Positions 16,718 through 25,145 of a stretch of DNA of 64,000 bases are shown one piece after another; position 1 is the stretch's first letter; every line of letters starts with the position of its first letter. Under the pieces are notes generated by a model, which was not told the DNA's origin, ran no database searches, and worked only from the letters and a program-made list of their open reading frames with translations. Origin of the DNA: Candidatus Firestoneibacteriota bacterium (GTDB lineage: Bacteria; Oederibacteriota; Muellerivitia; Muellerivitales; Muellerivitaceae). The DNA lies in assembly GCA_013286205.1 (NCBI GenBank), contig JABDGD010000008.1:734-64733 (forward strand). Direction: 5' to 3'. The position numbers and the translations under genes were made by a program.

Positions 16718-18754
16718 TTACCGAAGCACCGGAAAAGCTGTAATTCTCAGCCGGGTAGCGCCAAAAGGCTCCAATTCAAGCTTTTCCATAACCGCAGTGC
16801 TCACCACAGGGCTCTGCGGCGGCGGCGCGGCGGCAGCCTGTGAAGACTGCCAGCTTTCAAGCTGTTTCCCTTCAACTACCGCGTGCAAAGGCGCGTTACC
16901 AGGCTCAAAGGGATTACCTTTTAAAGAGTCTTGAGTCAGTACAAAGGATTTTTCCGGGTCACTGGTATTTAAAGATAACGCATAGTTCCATGGAACCTCA
17001 GGAAGAGCCGCCCAGTCGTATTTAGGCGCGCCCTTGGGCTGATATTTAAAAGGCTGAAAGTCAAACCACTTCGCCTTGAGACCTAAGCTAAACACCAGCG
17101 GCCCTCTTTCCACGCTCATGGAATCTTGATAACCCTTACGCAGTTGGAAAGACATAGGCAATTGTAGAACCATAGTTTCTTTACCGTTCCACTGTCTGAC
17201 TATTTTATGGAACTCGCCCGGGTTTAACTTTTCCACCGTTCCATCCGGAAGTTTCAGTGTGGCGTTCTTCGTCCATTGCGGCACGCGGAAATAAACTGGG
17301 AAAGTTGCCGCACGGCTTGTCGTCACGTTAAAGGTGATGGTTTCATTAAAGGGATAGTCGGTTGCTTCTTCTATATGAACAGGCGCACCTTGAACTTGTG
17401 TTTCAACCACACAAGGAGCGTAAACCACCGCGGCCAACCCACCCTCGGGTGAGGTCATCCATAAGTGAGAGGTCAGTTTGGGCCAGCCTTGATGCATATT
17501 GGCCGTACAGCAGCCATAGTGCGGTTCCAGTCCAAAGATATTCCCCCCACCGGTCACCGTGGCGTAAATGGGTTTTTGCACATAAGCGCAAGCGACCTGG
17601 TTGGACTGTTCCACATATTGATGGCGCCAATAGTCTGGCGTACAGGCCGCCGGCAAAGCGTTATAAGCTATTTTTTCCAGCCGGTCGCCAAAACGCACAT
17701 CCCCAGTGACCGCCAAAGAGTTTTCCAGTGAAAACATATCTTCCACAATGGCGCAAAGCTCCGTGCCCTGCGAGGGATTGAGTCCCGCCAAACATTCATC
17801 CCCGCTCATCATGCCGGTCGGCTCACCGTGATAGCGGTCTAACTGTTCAATTGCCCGCCAGGCCAGCTTTTTATATTTCACGTCGCCGGTCAGCCGATAC
17901 AACAGTGCTGGCACTTTAATGCCCATGGCGTTATTCACCACATGAGCTCCCCAGGTCCAACCGTCGGATTTGTGCTTGAGCGGCAAATCCCAAAAATGGT
18001 GAGTCCAGTCATAACCCTGGTTTGCGGTCTTCACCGCCAGGTCCATCAGCCAGGGTTCATGGGTACGGTCATAAAGCCAATAGACGCTCACCAAAAAATC
18101 GCCCCAGCGGAAAAAGTTCCAGCCAAACAGCTTTCGCTGATCTAGCTGTACGTCTACACAGCGAATGGCTTTTTCGATAGCTGGAATAACTCGGGGGTCA
18201 TGGGTAGCTTCTTGATACTGGGTTAAAACTTTAAGAATGATAAATTCAGGCCAGGGGTCTCGCACTTCATTTGGCGGAGCGTTAGAACCCGTAGCGGCAT
18301 TGCCCCGGTTAGGCCCCAACCAGCCATCCGGGGCCTGGTGGCTAAGGATGTAATCCACCCAACGCTTCACCTTGGCTTTCAGCTTGGGGTCATCGGTCAA
18401 ATAAGCCATGGGGACAACGCCATCCAACCAATAAGGCGCTCTTTCCCAACCCTCGGCGTTGCCGCCAATCCAGCCGCTATCTTTCACATCGGGCCAAAAC
18501 TCATCTAGATGGCTGGTAAGGCCTGACGACTGCAGTTTCAATTGGCCTAAAAGCCATCCCGTCGGTTTAATCGCGCCTAAAGGCAAGGGGTCAAATGCGG
18601 AGGGCGCCAAAGCCGCCAGGGGCGTTTCTTTACCCGGCAAGTCGGCGTTCTCATAAAAGTACCAGGCTCCATAACCCAATCCGCACGCCAGAAGGACGCC
18701 AAGAATCCACAACCCTATATAAGAACGTTTAGGAGCCAGGTTGAGTTCAGACAT
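16718..18754 (-). CDS. Membrane-anchored GH127-type (DUF1680) glycoside hydrolase
   Basis: 678 residues. An uncleaved-looking N-terminal helix (about 13-31) precedes an (alpha/alpha)6-barrel and C-terminal beta domains. Zn/catalytic residues of the GH127/GH146 beta-L-arabinofuranosidases can be matched: ELC in GTELCAIVEDM supplies the Glu and first Cys, and the CC pair in YGCCTANMHQGW supplies the nucleophile and another Zn ligand. Substrates in the family are arabinofuranosides from plant or glycan polymers; the real substrate here is unknown. No CAZyme neighbours, so it stands alone. It probably works in the periplasm, tethered to the inner membrane. Confidence 0.85.
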   Translation of the reverse strand: MSELNLAPKRSYIGLWILGVLLACGLGYGAWYFYENADLPGKETPLAALAPSAFDPLPLGAIKPTGWLLGQLKLQSSGLTSHLDEFWPDVKDSGWIGGNAEGWERAPYWLDGVVPMAYLTDDPKLKAKVKRWVDYILSHQAPDGWLGPNRGNAATGSNAPPNEVRDPWPEFIILKVLTQYQEATHDPRVIPAIEKAIRCVDVQLDQRKLFGWNFFRWGDFLVSVYWLYDRTHEPWLMDLAVKTANQGYDWTHHFWDLPLKHKSDGWTWGAHVVNNAMGIKVPALLYRLTGDVKYKKLAWRAIEQLDRYHGEPTGMMSGDECLAGLNPSQGTELCAIVEDMFSLENSLAVTGDVRFGDRLEKIAYNALPAACTPDYWRHQYVEQSNQVACAYVQKPIYATVTGGGNIFGLEPHYGCCTANMHQGWPKLTSHLWMTSPEGGLAAVVYAPCVVETQVQGAPVHIEEATDYPFNETITFNVTTSRAATFPVYFRVPQWTKNATLKLPDGTVEKLNPGEFHKIVRQWNGKETMVLQLPMSFQLRKGYQDSMSVERGPLVFSLGLKAKWFDFQPFKYQPKGAPKYDWAALPEVPWNYALSLNTSDPEKSFVLTQDSLKGNPFEPGNAPLHAVVEGKQLESWQSSQAAAAPPPQSPVVSTAVMEKLELEPFGATRLRITAFPVLR

Positions 18755-18890
18755 GCCGACCTTCCGTGATGAAGTGGTTCATTTTCGCACTCACTGAGAA
18801 GCAAAGTATACGTTTGGAACTTTGAATTGCCATAATTAATCGGCGAAACCGCTTCATTGAATTCCCTTTGTTTTTGGCCCCCCGCCCCTT

Positions 18891-18922
18891 ATCCTTAGCC
18901 CTCCCAATTTAAGACTAAGGAT
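18891..18922 (+). promoter_or_regulatory. Leader hairpin that would mask the ABC-F ribosome-binding site
   Basis: A perfect 8-bp inverted repeat, ATCCTTAG (18891-18898) and CTAAGGAT (18915-18922), with a 16-nt loop. The right arm contains the AAGG Shine-Dalgarno used by the GTG at 18929. Folded, it would block initiation. ABC-F genes are known in other bacteria to be controlled by leader attenuation, so a regulatory role is plausible but not shown. Confidence 0.5.
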
Positions 18923-18928
18923 CATTTC

Positions 18929-20755
18929 GTGGCCATTTTGCTAAGCTGTCAAAACCTATCTAAAAGCTTTGGGGCCCGCCCCCTTTTCGAAAACCTTTCC
19001 TTCGGCTTATTCGAGGGTGAACGCACCGGTCTTATCGGCCCCAATGGTACGGGCAAATCAACTTTGCTTAAAATCCTCGCCGGCGTCGAAACTCAGGACG
19101 AGGGCCTCATTTCAGCCCGTAAAGGTTTACGCATCGGCTATCTGCCTCAGCAGGAAAAATACGCTGACTTAGGCCCGGACATTGATGTGCGCGGCGTCCT
19201 CACCCAGGGTTTACAGGGACTGGGCTTAGAAGACTACGAAATCGACATTCGTATTGATAATGGCCTGGAAGACGCCGGCTTTACCGACCCAGAGCAAAAG
19301 GTTTCTAAACTTTCCGGGGGCTGGCGCAAACGTTTGGCCATTTTGACTCAGGTCTTGCGGGAGCCCGATCTGCTACTAATGGACGAACCGACCAACCATT
19401 TGGACTTAGAAGGCGTTCTTTGGTTGGAGCGTTTCATGCAAAACCTGACACTCTCTTTCTTAGTCGTCACCCATGACCGCCGCTTCTTGGAATATGTCAG
19501 CAACCGTGTCATCGAACTCAACAAACGCTACCCCGAAGGATTCTTCGGCAGTGAGGGTAACTACAGCAAGTTTTTGGAAAAGCGCGAGAACTTGTTTAAC
19601 TCTCAAGCCAAGCACGAAGACACCGTGGCCAACACTGTCCGCCGTGAAATCGAATGGTTATCCCGCGGACCCAAGGCCCGTCAAACCAAACAGCAAGCCC
19701 GCATCGATAGAGCCGGCGATCTGATGGATGAATTGGGCGAGCTGAAATACCGCAACGATCAAAACAAAAACGTGGATATCGACTTCTCCGGCAGCGGACG
19801 CCAAACCCAGCGCCTGGTTGCCGCTTCCAACGTGACCAAAAGCCTGGGCGGCCGCAAACTATTTGGCCCCCTGAATTTACTCATGACCCCCGGTGACAAA
19901 CTGGGTTTATTAGGCGAGAACGGCAGCGGCAAGAGCACACTGTTAAAACTTTTAGCGGGCGAAGTTCAACCCGACCACGGAACTGTTAAACAAGCAGACA
20001 AATTGAGAATCGTTACCTTTGACCAGCACCGTGATCAATTGGATTTAAAACTGACTTTGCGCAAAGCCCTGTGCGAATCAGGCGAATATGTTCAATACAA
20101 AGACAGACCGATTCATGTTGCCAGCTGGGCTTCCCGCTTTCTTTTTGACAAAGACCAGTTGGATAGGCCCCTCAGCCGTTTTTCAGGCGGAGAGCAGTCC
20201 CGTGTTTTGATCGCCCGTTTGATGTTAAGACCCGCGGACCTGTTATTCTTGGATGAACCGACCAACGATTTGGACATTCCCTCTTTAGAAGTTTTAGAAC
20301 AAAGCTTGGTCGAGTTTCCTGGCGCTTTAGTGCTGGTTACCCATGACCGCTATCTGTTAGACCGCGTCAGCAAACAGATTTTGGCGCTCGACGGCAAGGG
20401 CAACGCTGACTTTTTCGCGGACCTGGGCCAATGGGAAGATTACCGGGAAGAACAGCGTTCTAAGGGCAATAAGTCTTCCGCTATCGTTGAAGCGCCCAAA
20501 CCGGCCGCCGCCCCCGTGAAGCCCAAAGAGAATCTCAGCTCTAAAGAACAAAAAGAGCTAAAAGAAATCGACGCCAAAATCACCGCCGCTGAAGCCGCTT
20601 TAAAAGCCGCCAAAGCCAAGCTGGAAGACCCTTCTATCGGCGCCAACATTTCTAAGCTGTTGGAAAACCAAAAATTAGTCGACGCTGAAAAGGCTAAGTT
20701 AGACGCGCTCATCCAGCGCTGGGAAGAATTAGAAGCCAAAAAGAATCAACAGTAA
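18929..20755 (+). CDS. uup: ABC-F family ATPase (Uup-like)
   Basis: 608 residues with two ABC ATPase domains and no membrane part. Domain 1 has Walker [10 protein letters not shown], signature LSGGWRKRL and Walker [14 protein letters not shown]. Domain 2 has [18 protein letters not shown] and [13 protein letters not shown]. The interdomain linker (about 225-285) is charged, and a C-terminal coiled coil (about 530-606, Lys/Glu/Ala rich) is characteristic of Uup. ABC-F proteins act on ribosomes (E-site rescue) and Uup also influences transposon excision and ribosome assembly. The start is GTG, with AAGG 8 nt upstream inside a hairpin. Confidence 0.93.
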   Translation: MAILLSCQNLSKSFGARPLFENLSFGLFEGERTGLIGPNGTGKSTLLKILAGVETQDEGLISARKGLRIGYLPQQEKYADLGPDIDVRGVLTQGLQGLGLEDYEIDIRIDNGLEDAGFTDPEQKVSKLSGGWRKRLAILTQVLREPDLLLMDEPTNHLDLEGVLWLERFMQNLTLSFLVVTHDRRFLEYVSNRVIELNKRYPEGFFGSEGNYSKFLEKRENLFNSQAKHEDTVANTVRREIEWLSRGPKARQTKQQARIDRAGDLMDELGELKYRNDQNKNVDIDFSGSGRQTQRLVAASNVTKSLGGRKLFGPLNLLMTPGDKLGLLGENGSGKSTLLKLLAGEVQPDHGTVKQADKLRIVTFDQHRDQLDLKLTLRKALCESGEYVQYKDRPIHVASWASRFLFDKDQLDRPLSRFSGGEQSRVLIARLMLRPADLLFLDEPTNDLDIPSLEVLEQSLVEFPGALVLVTHDRYLLDRVSKQILALDGKGNADFFADLGQWEDYREEQRSKGNKSSAIVEAPKPAAAPVKPKENLSSKEQKELKEIDAKITAAEAALKAAKAKLEDPSIGANISKLLENQKLVDAEKAKLDALIQRWEELEAKKNQQ

Positions 20756-21071
20756 TTCGCTTAGAACATCACTGGCTTTCATGATTTCCGTCATAAACCC
20801 CATAACTTAATGGTGACAGGGAGAAAAACTCACTTTTTCCTTAAATTCCCTGAGAATTTAAGTGTGATTTCACCCCTCCCCCTATTGCACATCTCTTTCC
20901 AGTGCTAGCCTAAAGGCAAGGGTAATGCGTTTAAGCCTTGCCCCCTCTGGTGACTGTCCTCACCAGACCTCAACAAACCATGTTTGCCAACAGTTGTCCC
21001 TGATCGACAAACAGTTCATCTTTTCAAGAACCACATATCATTTAAAAAATCCAAATCAGGAGGATTTCAAA
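20756..21071 (+). other. Intergenic region with inverted repeats and structured leader
   Basis: The 316 bp between uup and the PilZ-like gene hold three perfect or near-perfect hairpins and no convincing gene. CTTAAATTC/GAATTTAAG at 20840-20862 may end uup or act as an operator. GGCAAGG/CCTTGCC (about 20914-20942) and TCTGGTGA/TCACCAGA (about 20946-20967) follow one another inside the probable 5' leader. The reading frame of the downstream gene stays open upstream to 20925, but the ribosome-binding site at 21059-21064 marks the real start. I could not match the fold to a known riboswitch consensus. Confidence 0.5.
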
Positions 21072-21455
21072 ATGAATCAAACGACTCCATCTCAACCACA
21101 CGGCGCTGTTCATGCCGACTTATTTTTTCCGGTCAAATATCGGTCGTTTCATAACGACCCCATTTTCAAAACCAACTTTAACGTCGGCAGAAGTCTGGAT
21201 GTTTCCATGGAAAGCATTTTATTGGCCGTGGGAAAACACAATCCGGTTAATACCAAACTGGATATGGAATTAGAACTGCCCGGTGGTTTAAGCGCTTATG
21301 TGGTCGGAAAAGTCATGGAAGGGGTCGACGATTTGATTAACGGTATCGTTTATCACTTCGACAAGATCGCCCTTTTCAAACTGGATAAAGAAGCCGAAGA
21401 CCTGATCACCCACCAAATTTTAGAAACGAACAGAAAAAAAGGCCGAAAGGTTTAA
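21072..21455 (+). CDS. Degenerate PilZ-like protein without c-di-GMP motifs
   Basis: 127 residues from an ATG with a perfect AGGAGG 7 nt upstream. It is clearly homologous along its whole length to the PilZ protein at 12219-12599: both share VKYR-x-F, NFNVGRS, HNPVNTKLDMELELP and a LSAYV-GKV block. But the RxxxR motif is replaced by H10-G-A-V-H14, and the DxSxxG motif reads D43-V-S-M-E-S48, so the Gly is lost. It probably cannot bind c-di-GMP in the usual way and may be a ligand-independent partner, as in PilZ proteins of type IV pilus assembly. It stands alone, with its own leader and terminator. Confidence 0.85.
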   Translation: MNQTTPSQPHGAVHADLFFPVKYRSFHNDPIFKTNFNVGRSLDVSMESILLAVGKHNPVNTKLDMELELPGGLSAYVVGKVMEGVDDLINGIVYHFDKIALFKLDKEAEDLITHQILETNRKKGRKV

Positions 21456-21470
21456 CCCTCCGGCCTTTTT
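21436..21470. terminator. Bidirectional intrinsic terminator
   Basis: A 10-bp stem (AAAAAGGCCG with CGGCCTTTTT) around the stop codon of the PilZ-like gene. A and T runs on either side let it serve the converging TPR-protein gene as well. Confidence 0.88.
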
Positions 21471-21488
21471 AATTTCGGACTTTTAAAA

Positions 21489-22163
21489 TTATTGCTTCGA
21501 CGCGTCCGCTGCGGCAGCATTGCTGTCCGCCTTGGCCGCGGGAGCCGCGCTATCCGCGGAAGCCTCAACGTCCCCGCCTTTTTTAGCCGCTACCTTGTCT
21601 AACTTAGCCTGCAAAGCATCCAAATTGGCTTGAGCCCTATCTGAATTTCCATCCGACGCTTTAGCCGCGTCGATGGACTTTTGATAAGCGTCTTTAGCCT
21701 TTTCCAGTTTATCGGTCTGCTCATAAGCGCTTCCCAAATTGTTCCAGGCCACAGCGTTACCCGGATCCACGGCTACAGCCTTTTCTAACACTGGTACAGC
21801 CTTATCCGCTTTGGGATCAGCAGCTTCCAGGTAAGCCAGTCCCTCGTTATTCAGGCGCCAGCCTTCGGCTTTTTTGGATTTCAACACACCAATCTTTTCA
21901 TAAGCCGCCACCGCTTCATCGGTTTTACCCGCCGCGGCTAAATCACCAGCCGCCTTCATCGCGGCCTTCACTGGATTATCCGCCTTCGCGGCCGGAGCCG
22001 GTTTGGCAGCCGCCACGGGTTGCGCGGCTGGTTGGGCAGCCGCAGATTGATCCGCCGCCGTAGAATTTGAAGCTGCTGGCGCCGCCTCATCCGCCCTCAG
22101 AACGCCCGTTAACGATATGAGACCAACCACCAAAAGTAAAATCGCTCGCTTATGTTGAGTCAT
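21489..22163 (-). CDS. Secreted Ala-rich TPR protein
   Basis: About 224 residues from the ATG at 22163, chosen because AAGGAG lies 6 nt upstream; a further ATG seven codons earlier lacks this. A signal peptide (about 1-24, ending near RADEAAP) is followed by an Ala/Pro/Lys-rich segment and about three TPR units (AGDLAAAGKTDEAVAAYEKI; AVAWNNLGSAYEQ; KLEKAKDAYQKSIDAA). An Ala/Asp-rich tail ends the protein. A periplasmic scaffolding role is likely. Partners are unknown. Confidence 0.8.
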   Translation of the reverse strand: MTQHKRAILLLVVGLISLTGVLRADEAAPAASNSTAADQSAAAQPAAQPVAAAKPAPAAKADNPVKAAMKAAGDLAAAGKTDEAVAAYEKIGVLKSKKAEGWRLNNEGLAYLEAADPKADKAVPVLEKAVAVDPGNAVAWNNLGSAYEQTDKLEKAKDAYQKSIDAAKASDGNSDRAQANLDALQAKLDKVAAKKGGDVEASADSAAPAAKADSNAAAADASKQ

Positions 22164-22368
22164 GTGCCACTCCTTAATTTTCATTAAAAGCGGGACGCGA
22201 ATCCAAGGCGTCTCGGTTCATAGACTAGCAAAAAAGAGCCTGGGTCAAACCAGCTGCCTTTCGATTTCAAAGATTAAGTGGGATTGTCGATTACCCATTT
22301 TGATCATCCCTGAAAATCCGTTGTTTTAGGACTTCCGTCATTGGCATGACCATTGCTCTCAATAAAAA

Positions 22369-22397
22369 AAGCCGGAAGCATTCAACGCTCCCGGCTT
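22369..22397 (-). terminator. Intrinsic terminator after the protease-partner gene
   Basis: A 7-bp G/C-rich stem AAGCCGG/CCGGCTT, extended by AGC/GCT, followed on the minus strand by a T7 run and then ATT. It lies about 35 bp after the stop at 22431. Confidence 0.85.
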
Positions 22398-22430
22398 CAA
22401 ATATCTTCGTTTTTTAAAAGTAACGCTTTA

Positions 22431-23117
22431 TCAGCTTGCCCCTTTATCATTCTGTTCCAGCGCCTTCGGCACCAGCTTCAAGAATAATTGATCAGCAGGC
22501 TGGGCCTCCCCCTGTTTAATTCCCCAGCGTTTATCATCCACCTCAGGAATTAATATTAACTGGGACTGACCGTTGTAGTAGCCCATGAACTCCGCGTTCA
22601 AAGCCGAAACTCTGACGGTAAAAAACGCACTCTCGTCCACGCCATAGTTTTGCGAATGCTGACGGCGCAAACCATGCCAGCGTTTGACCATGGAAGACTC
22701 TCCCAGCGAAGCTACCCGCCATTGGGAGTTTTTAAAGACTAATCCCACACCGCTCTTGGCTTCCCCACCCGACATCAGGGGGTAAGTCACGGTAGAATAG
22801 TTTTCCAACAAGCCCTTAGGGTCTTTGCCCGAATAGCTTTTCAGGTTGTCCAGCCGCACAAAATAATGGCGGATGGGCGTCCCCAGTTGGGCTGAAGAAC
22901 CTTCTGCGGCGGAGGCAAAGCCCAAACCCGGGGCGTTTTTATCCGTTAATAATCGGCGGAAATGATCGGCTCCGCCCTGAGCCGCGCTATCCAACTGGTC
23001 GACCTGAGGCAAATCCCGCATCGAGTGAATTTGTCCCGCCGGCAGTGTCTGCGCCGAAACTTTCAAACTGACCGCCAAAAACAAGACCGGCAATAAAGCA
23101 AATATACGGTTTCTCAT
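22431..23117 (-). CDS. Unknown secreted protein coupled to the CBM-protease
   Basis: 228 residues with a clear signal peptide (1-22, cut near VSAQ). I do not recognise the fold. It has no Cys and mixes beta-strand-like stretches (GVGLVFKNSQWRVASLGES; ESAFFTVRVSALNAEFMGYY) typical of globular periplasmic proteins. The ATG overlaps the stop of the upstream protease by 4 bp, which implies translational coupling and a shared process. It could be a substrate, chaperone or inhibitor of the protease. A terminator follows, so the two genes form the whole unit. Confidence 0.75.
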   Translation of the reverse strand: MRNRIFALLPVLFLAVSLKVSAQTLPAGQIHSMRDLPQVDQLDSAAQGGADHFRRLLTDKNAPGLGFASAAEGSSAQLGTPIRHYFVRLDNLKSYSGKDPKGLLENYSTVTYPLMSGGEAKSGVGLVFKNSQWRVASLGESSMVKRWHGLRRQHSQNYGVDESAFFTVRVSALNAEFMGYYNGQSQLILIPEVDDKRWGIKQGEAQPADQLFLKLVPKALEQNDKGAS

Positions 23118-24562
23118 GAGTGTCCTCCCGCGATGGTAATGTCATAAATATCGGTACCGTGAGTATGAGACCCGTAAGTCGGGTCATCTACATCGATGTA
23201 ATCGTCGTAGGTAATAAAACGGTCCGTCCCCTGGCATTCCGGCAAAGGATCATGGATTTCAATCCATTGAGTCCCCGTCGAATCCACCTGGTATCCCATC
23301 GCCACTAAAAGGTGCGAGGAACCTCCGCCCGGCCACACCCATTGGAAATTCGTGGGCGATTGCTGGCAGTAAAACTGTTGCTGCAGCTGCGCGAAAGTCA
23401 GCGGTGTGCCGGTGGATTGGGAACTAAAGCCGTAGCCGGCGTAATTTGGCCAACCCGGGTTATTGCAGGGGCTGGCTTCATCCTGATTCGGGCAAAGGCC
23501 GTAGCTGCAGCAATCAGTGCGGTTATTCGCCGCGCTGGCTTCGGAACATTGGGCCACATCATGACCCCAATATTTCATCACCATTTCGCCGCAAGCCGCC
23601 CAGCACCATTCTGAGACTTCCTGAGCGATCAAAGGAACGTTGGGAATGCTGTAAGCCGCCGGGAAGGTCAGGCAGGGGCCTGTCACCGTAGGTGTTGGAG
23701 TAATAGTGCGGGTCGGTGTAAACGTAGCGGTAGTTCCAATCACAGAACCGCAAAGACCTATCGCCTGCCAAACCGTGGGCGAACTTGCGGGTGAATAAGC
23801 ATCCAGACCATAAGTCGTCACCAAAGCCTTGTACTCGGTGTTATTAGGACTATAAACCACCAGGGTTCCCGCCTGATAAAGCGGCATGCCCATGCTGCTC
23901 CAAACCGGCACGCCATTGCAGTTAAGGGTATTTCCCTGCGTAGCCGTAAGAGTTGGGGTAAAAGTGGACGTACTCTTAACCGTTGGTGTATTGCTGAAAG
24001 TAAAAGTAGCCGTGTTTTGCGACGTAAAGGTAAAAGACGGCGTAAAGGTCGCCGTCAATTGAATCGTCGGCGTATTGGTGGGCGTAAAAGTATTTTTCAC
24101 CAAGGATGTGTTCGTAGATGTAAGGGTGGCTGTGTTGATGACTGTCGGCGTAAAAGTCGCGGTAAAAACCGGCGTAAAGGTTTTAGTCGGCGTATTCGTT
24201 GCCGCCACACTGCCGCAAACCCCAATGGCCTGCCAAACACTAGGCGCGTTGGCCGGAGAATAGACATCCAGACCGTAAGTCGTTAAAAGAGCCTGATACT
24301 CGGTATTGTTGGGGCTGTAAATCACCAGCGTGCCTGCCGTATAAAGCGGCATTCCAGTCGAAGTCCACACCGGCACGCCCGCGCAATTCACCGCGCCTGC
24401 GGACCCAGCTTTTTGAATTTGAACCGCCTGCGACGACGCGACGGTATTATTCCGCACTGTCACTTTCGGTCCCGCGATAGCCGTCGACAACAATCCAGCG
24501 GTCATCCATAACGAAAAAATAAAAATGAGCCGAGAGTTTAACTTTGGTTTGCCTGCTTCCAT
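23114..24562 (-). CDS. Secreted papain-like cysteine protease with two CBM5/12-like modules
   Basis: About 482 residues from the ATG at 24562, which has AAGGAGG upstream; an ATG 12 codons earlier is weaker. A signal peptide comes first. Two near-identical modules (about 55-105 and 215-265; NCxGVPVW, YxAGTLVxYSPNNTEY, WQAIGxCGS) look like CBM5/12 carbohydrate-binding domains. A long Thr/Pro linker (TNTPT, TFTPT) joins them, and a second one follows. The C-terminal domain (about 300-480) has Q-x4-WCWAACGEM (oxyanion Gln and catalytic Cys), SSHLLVAMGY (His) and IHDPLP (Asp/Asn site), the pattern of papain-like/C39-type peptidases. It is probably extracellular and bound to a glycan. Confidence 0.87.
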   Translation of the reverse strand: MEAGKPKLNSRLIFIFSLWMTAGLLSTAIAGPKVTVRNNTVASSQAVQIQKAGSAGAVNCAGVPVWTSTGMPLYTAGTLVIYSPNNTEYQALLTTYGLDVYSPANAPSVWQAIGVCGSVAATNTPTKTFTPVFTATFTPTVINTATLTSTNTSLVKNTFTPTNTPTIQLTATFTPSFTFTSQNTATFTFSNTPTVKSTSTFTPTLTATQGNTLNCNGVPVWSSMGMPLYQAGTLVVYSPNNTEYKALVTTYGLDAYSPASSPTVWQAIGLCGSVIGTTATFTPTRTITPTPTVTGPCLTFPAAYSIPNVPLIAQEVSEWCWAACGEMVMKYWGHDVAQCSEASAANNRTDCCSYGLCPNQDEASPCNNPGWPNYAGYGFSSQSTGTPLTFAQLQQQFYCQQSPTNFQWVWPGGGSSHLLVAMGYQVDSTGTQWIEIHDPLPECQGTDRFITYDDYIDVDDPTYGSHTHGTDIYDITIAGGHS

Positions 24563-24895
24563 GCCGCCCCTCCTTGACTGAGTTCGCTTCACCTTCACAG
24601 CAAAAAGGGAAAGCGGTTCCGAAATAAAATTTCATTCCAGAACGGGCGCATGCTAGCACGACAAAATTCAGCGATGGCTGATTCAAAGTTAATTAAATTT
24701 TCAATCGAAGGACAAAATCATAATTGGTATCGTTTGAAGTTAATGATTAACGTTTAACCGGAAATCAAAAATAAAATTGTTTTTAGCCGACTCGAAGTGT
24801 TTTTAGAAAAATAAAACCGGTTCGATAAAACGGTTAAAATTTTGATCGATTGAGTGAAACAGAAAACATTTTGAAAGTTTTGGTGGTTTTAAAAA
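24563..24895. other. AT-rich intergenic region between the protease gene and tRNA-Asp
   Basis: About 330 bp without a credible gene. It should hold the protease promoter, which I could not assign. Visible signals are a 13-bp palindrome GTTAATGATTAAC near 24739-24751, and a run with the repeated word CGGTT and the palindrome ACCGGT at about 24817-24838. Base composition is clearly more AT-rich than that of the neighbouring genes. Confidence 0.45.
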
Positions 24896-24973
24896 TGGCG
24901 GGGTTGACGGGGATCGAACCCGCGACCTCCTGCGTGACAGGCAGGCGCTCTAACCAAGCTGAGCTACAACCCC
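24896..24973 (-). tRNA. tRNA-Asp (GTC)
   Basis: A complete cloverleaf: acceptor GGGGTTG/CAACCCC, D arm GCTC...GAGC, anticodon stem CCTGC/GCAGG around the loop CTGTCAC (anticodon GTC), T arm GCGGG-TTCGATC-CCCGT, discriminator G. The CCA end is encoded (24896-24898). It is transcribed leftwards. Confidence 0.97.
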
Positions 24974-25063
24974 TTGCAGGTAAGGAAAAAGCGGAACAAC
25001 TACATCGCTTTGTCACGTTCGGCCCGAAGGCCGCACCCTTTAAGGGAAGCGAAACGAGGGGGC

Positions 25064-25092
25064 ATAATACAAAGGCACCTGAGTTTAGTCAA
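25064..25092 (-). promoter_or_regulatory. Promoter of tRNA-Asp
   Basis: On the minus strand TTGACT and TATTAT are separated by 17 bp and lie about 90 bp upstream of the mature tRNA 5' end. The -10 is followed by GCCCCC, a G/C-rich discriminator as in stringently controlled stable-RNA promoters. Confidence 0.8.
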
Positions 25093-25145
25093 GCAAAGCA
25101 CGGGGAAAAAGCCTTTGAAATCCGGCCATTTAAAAGAATAAGAAC

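Noticed and set aside
20925..21071. Longer PilZ-like frame starting at 20925
   Set aside because: The 49 extra residues cover hairpins and show no similarity to the PilZ paralogue, while AGGAGG at 21059 marks the ATG at 21072.
24017..24200. Possible CRISPR-like repeat array
   Set aside because: The short repeats encode the degenerate TPT linker, have variable spacing and no constant palindromic repeat.
24017..24286. Arg/Lys-rich plus-strand frame in the protease linker region
   Set aside because: It is antisense to the TPT repeats, which explains its repetitive composition.
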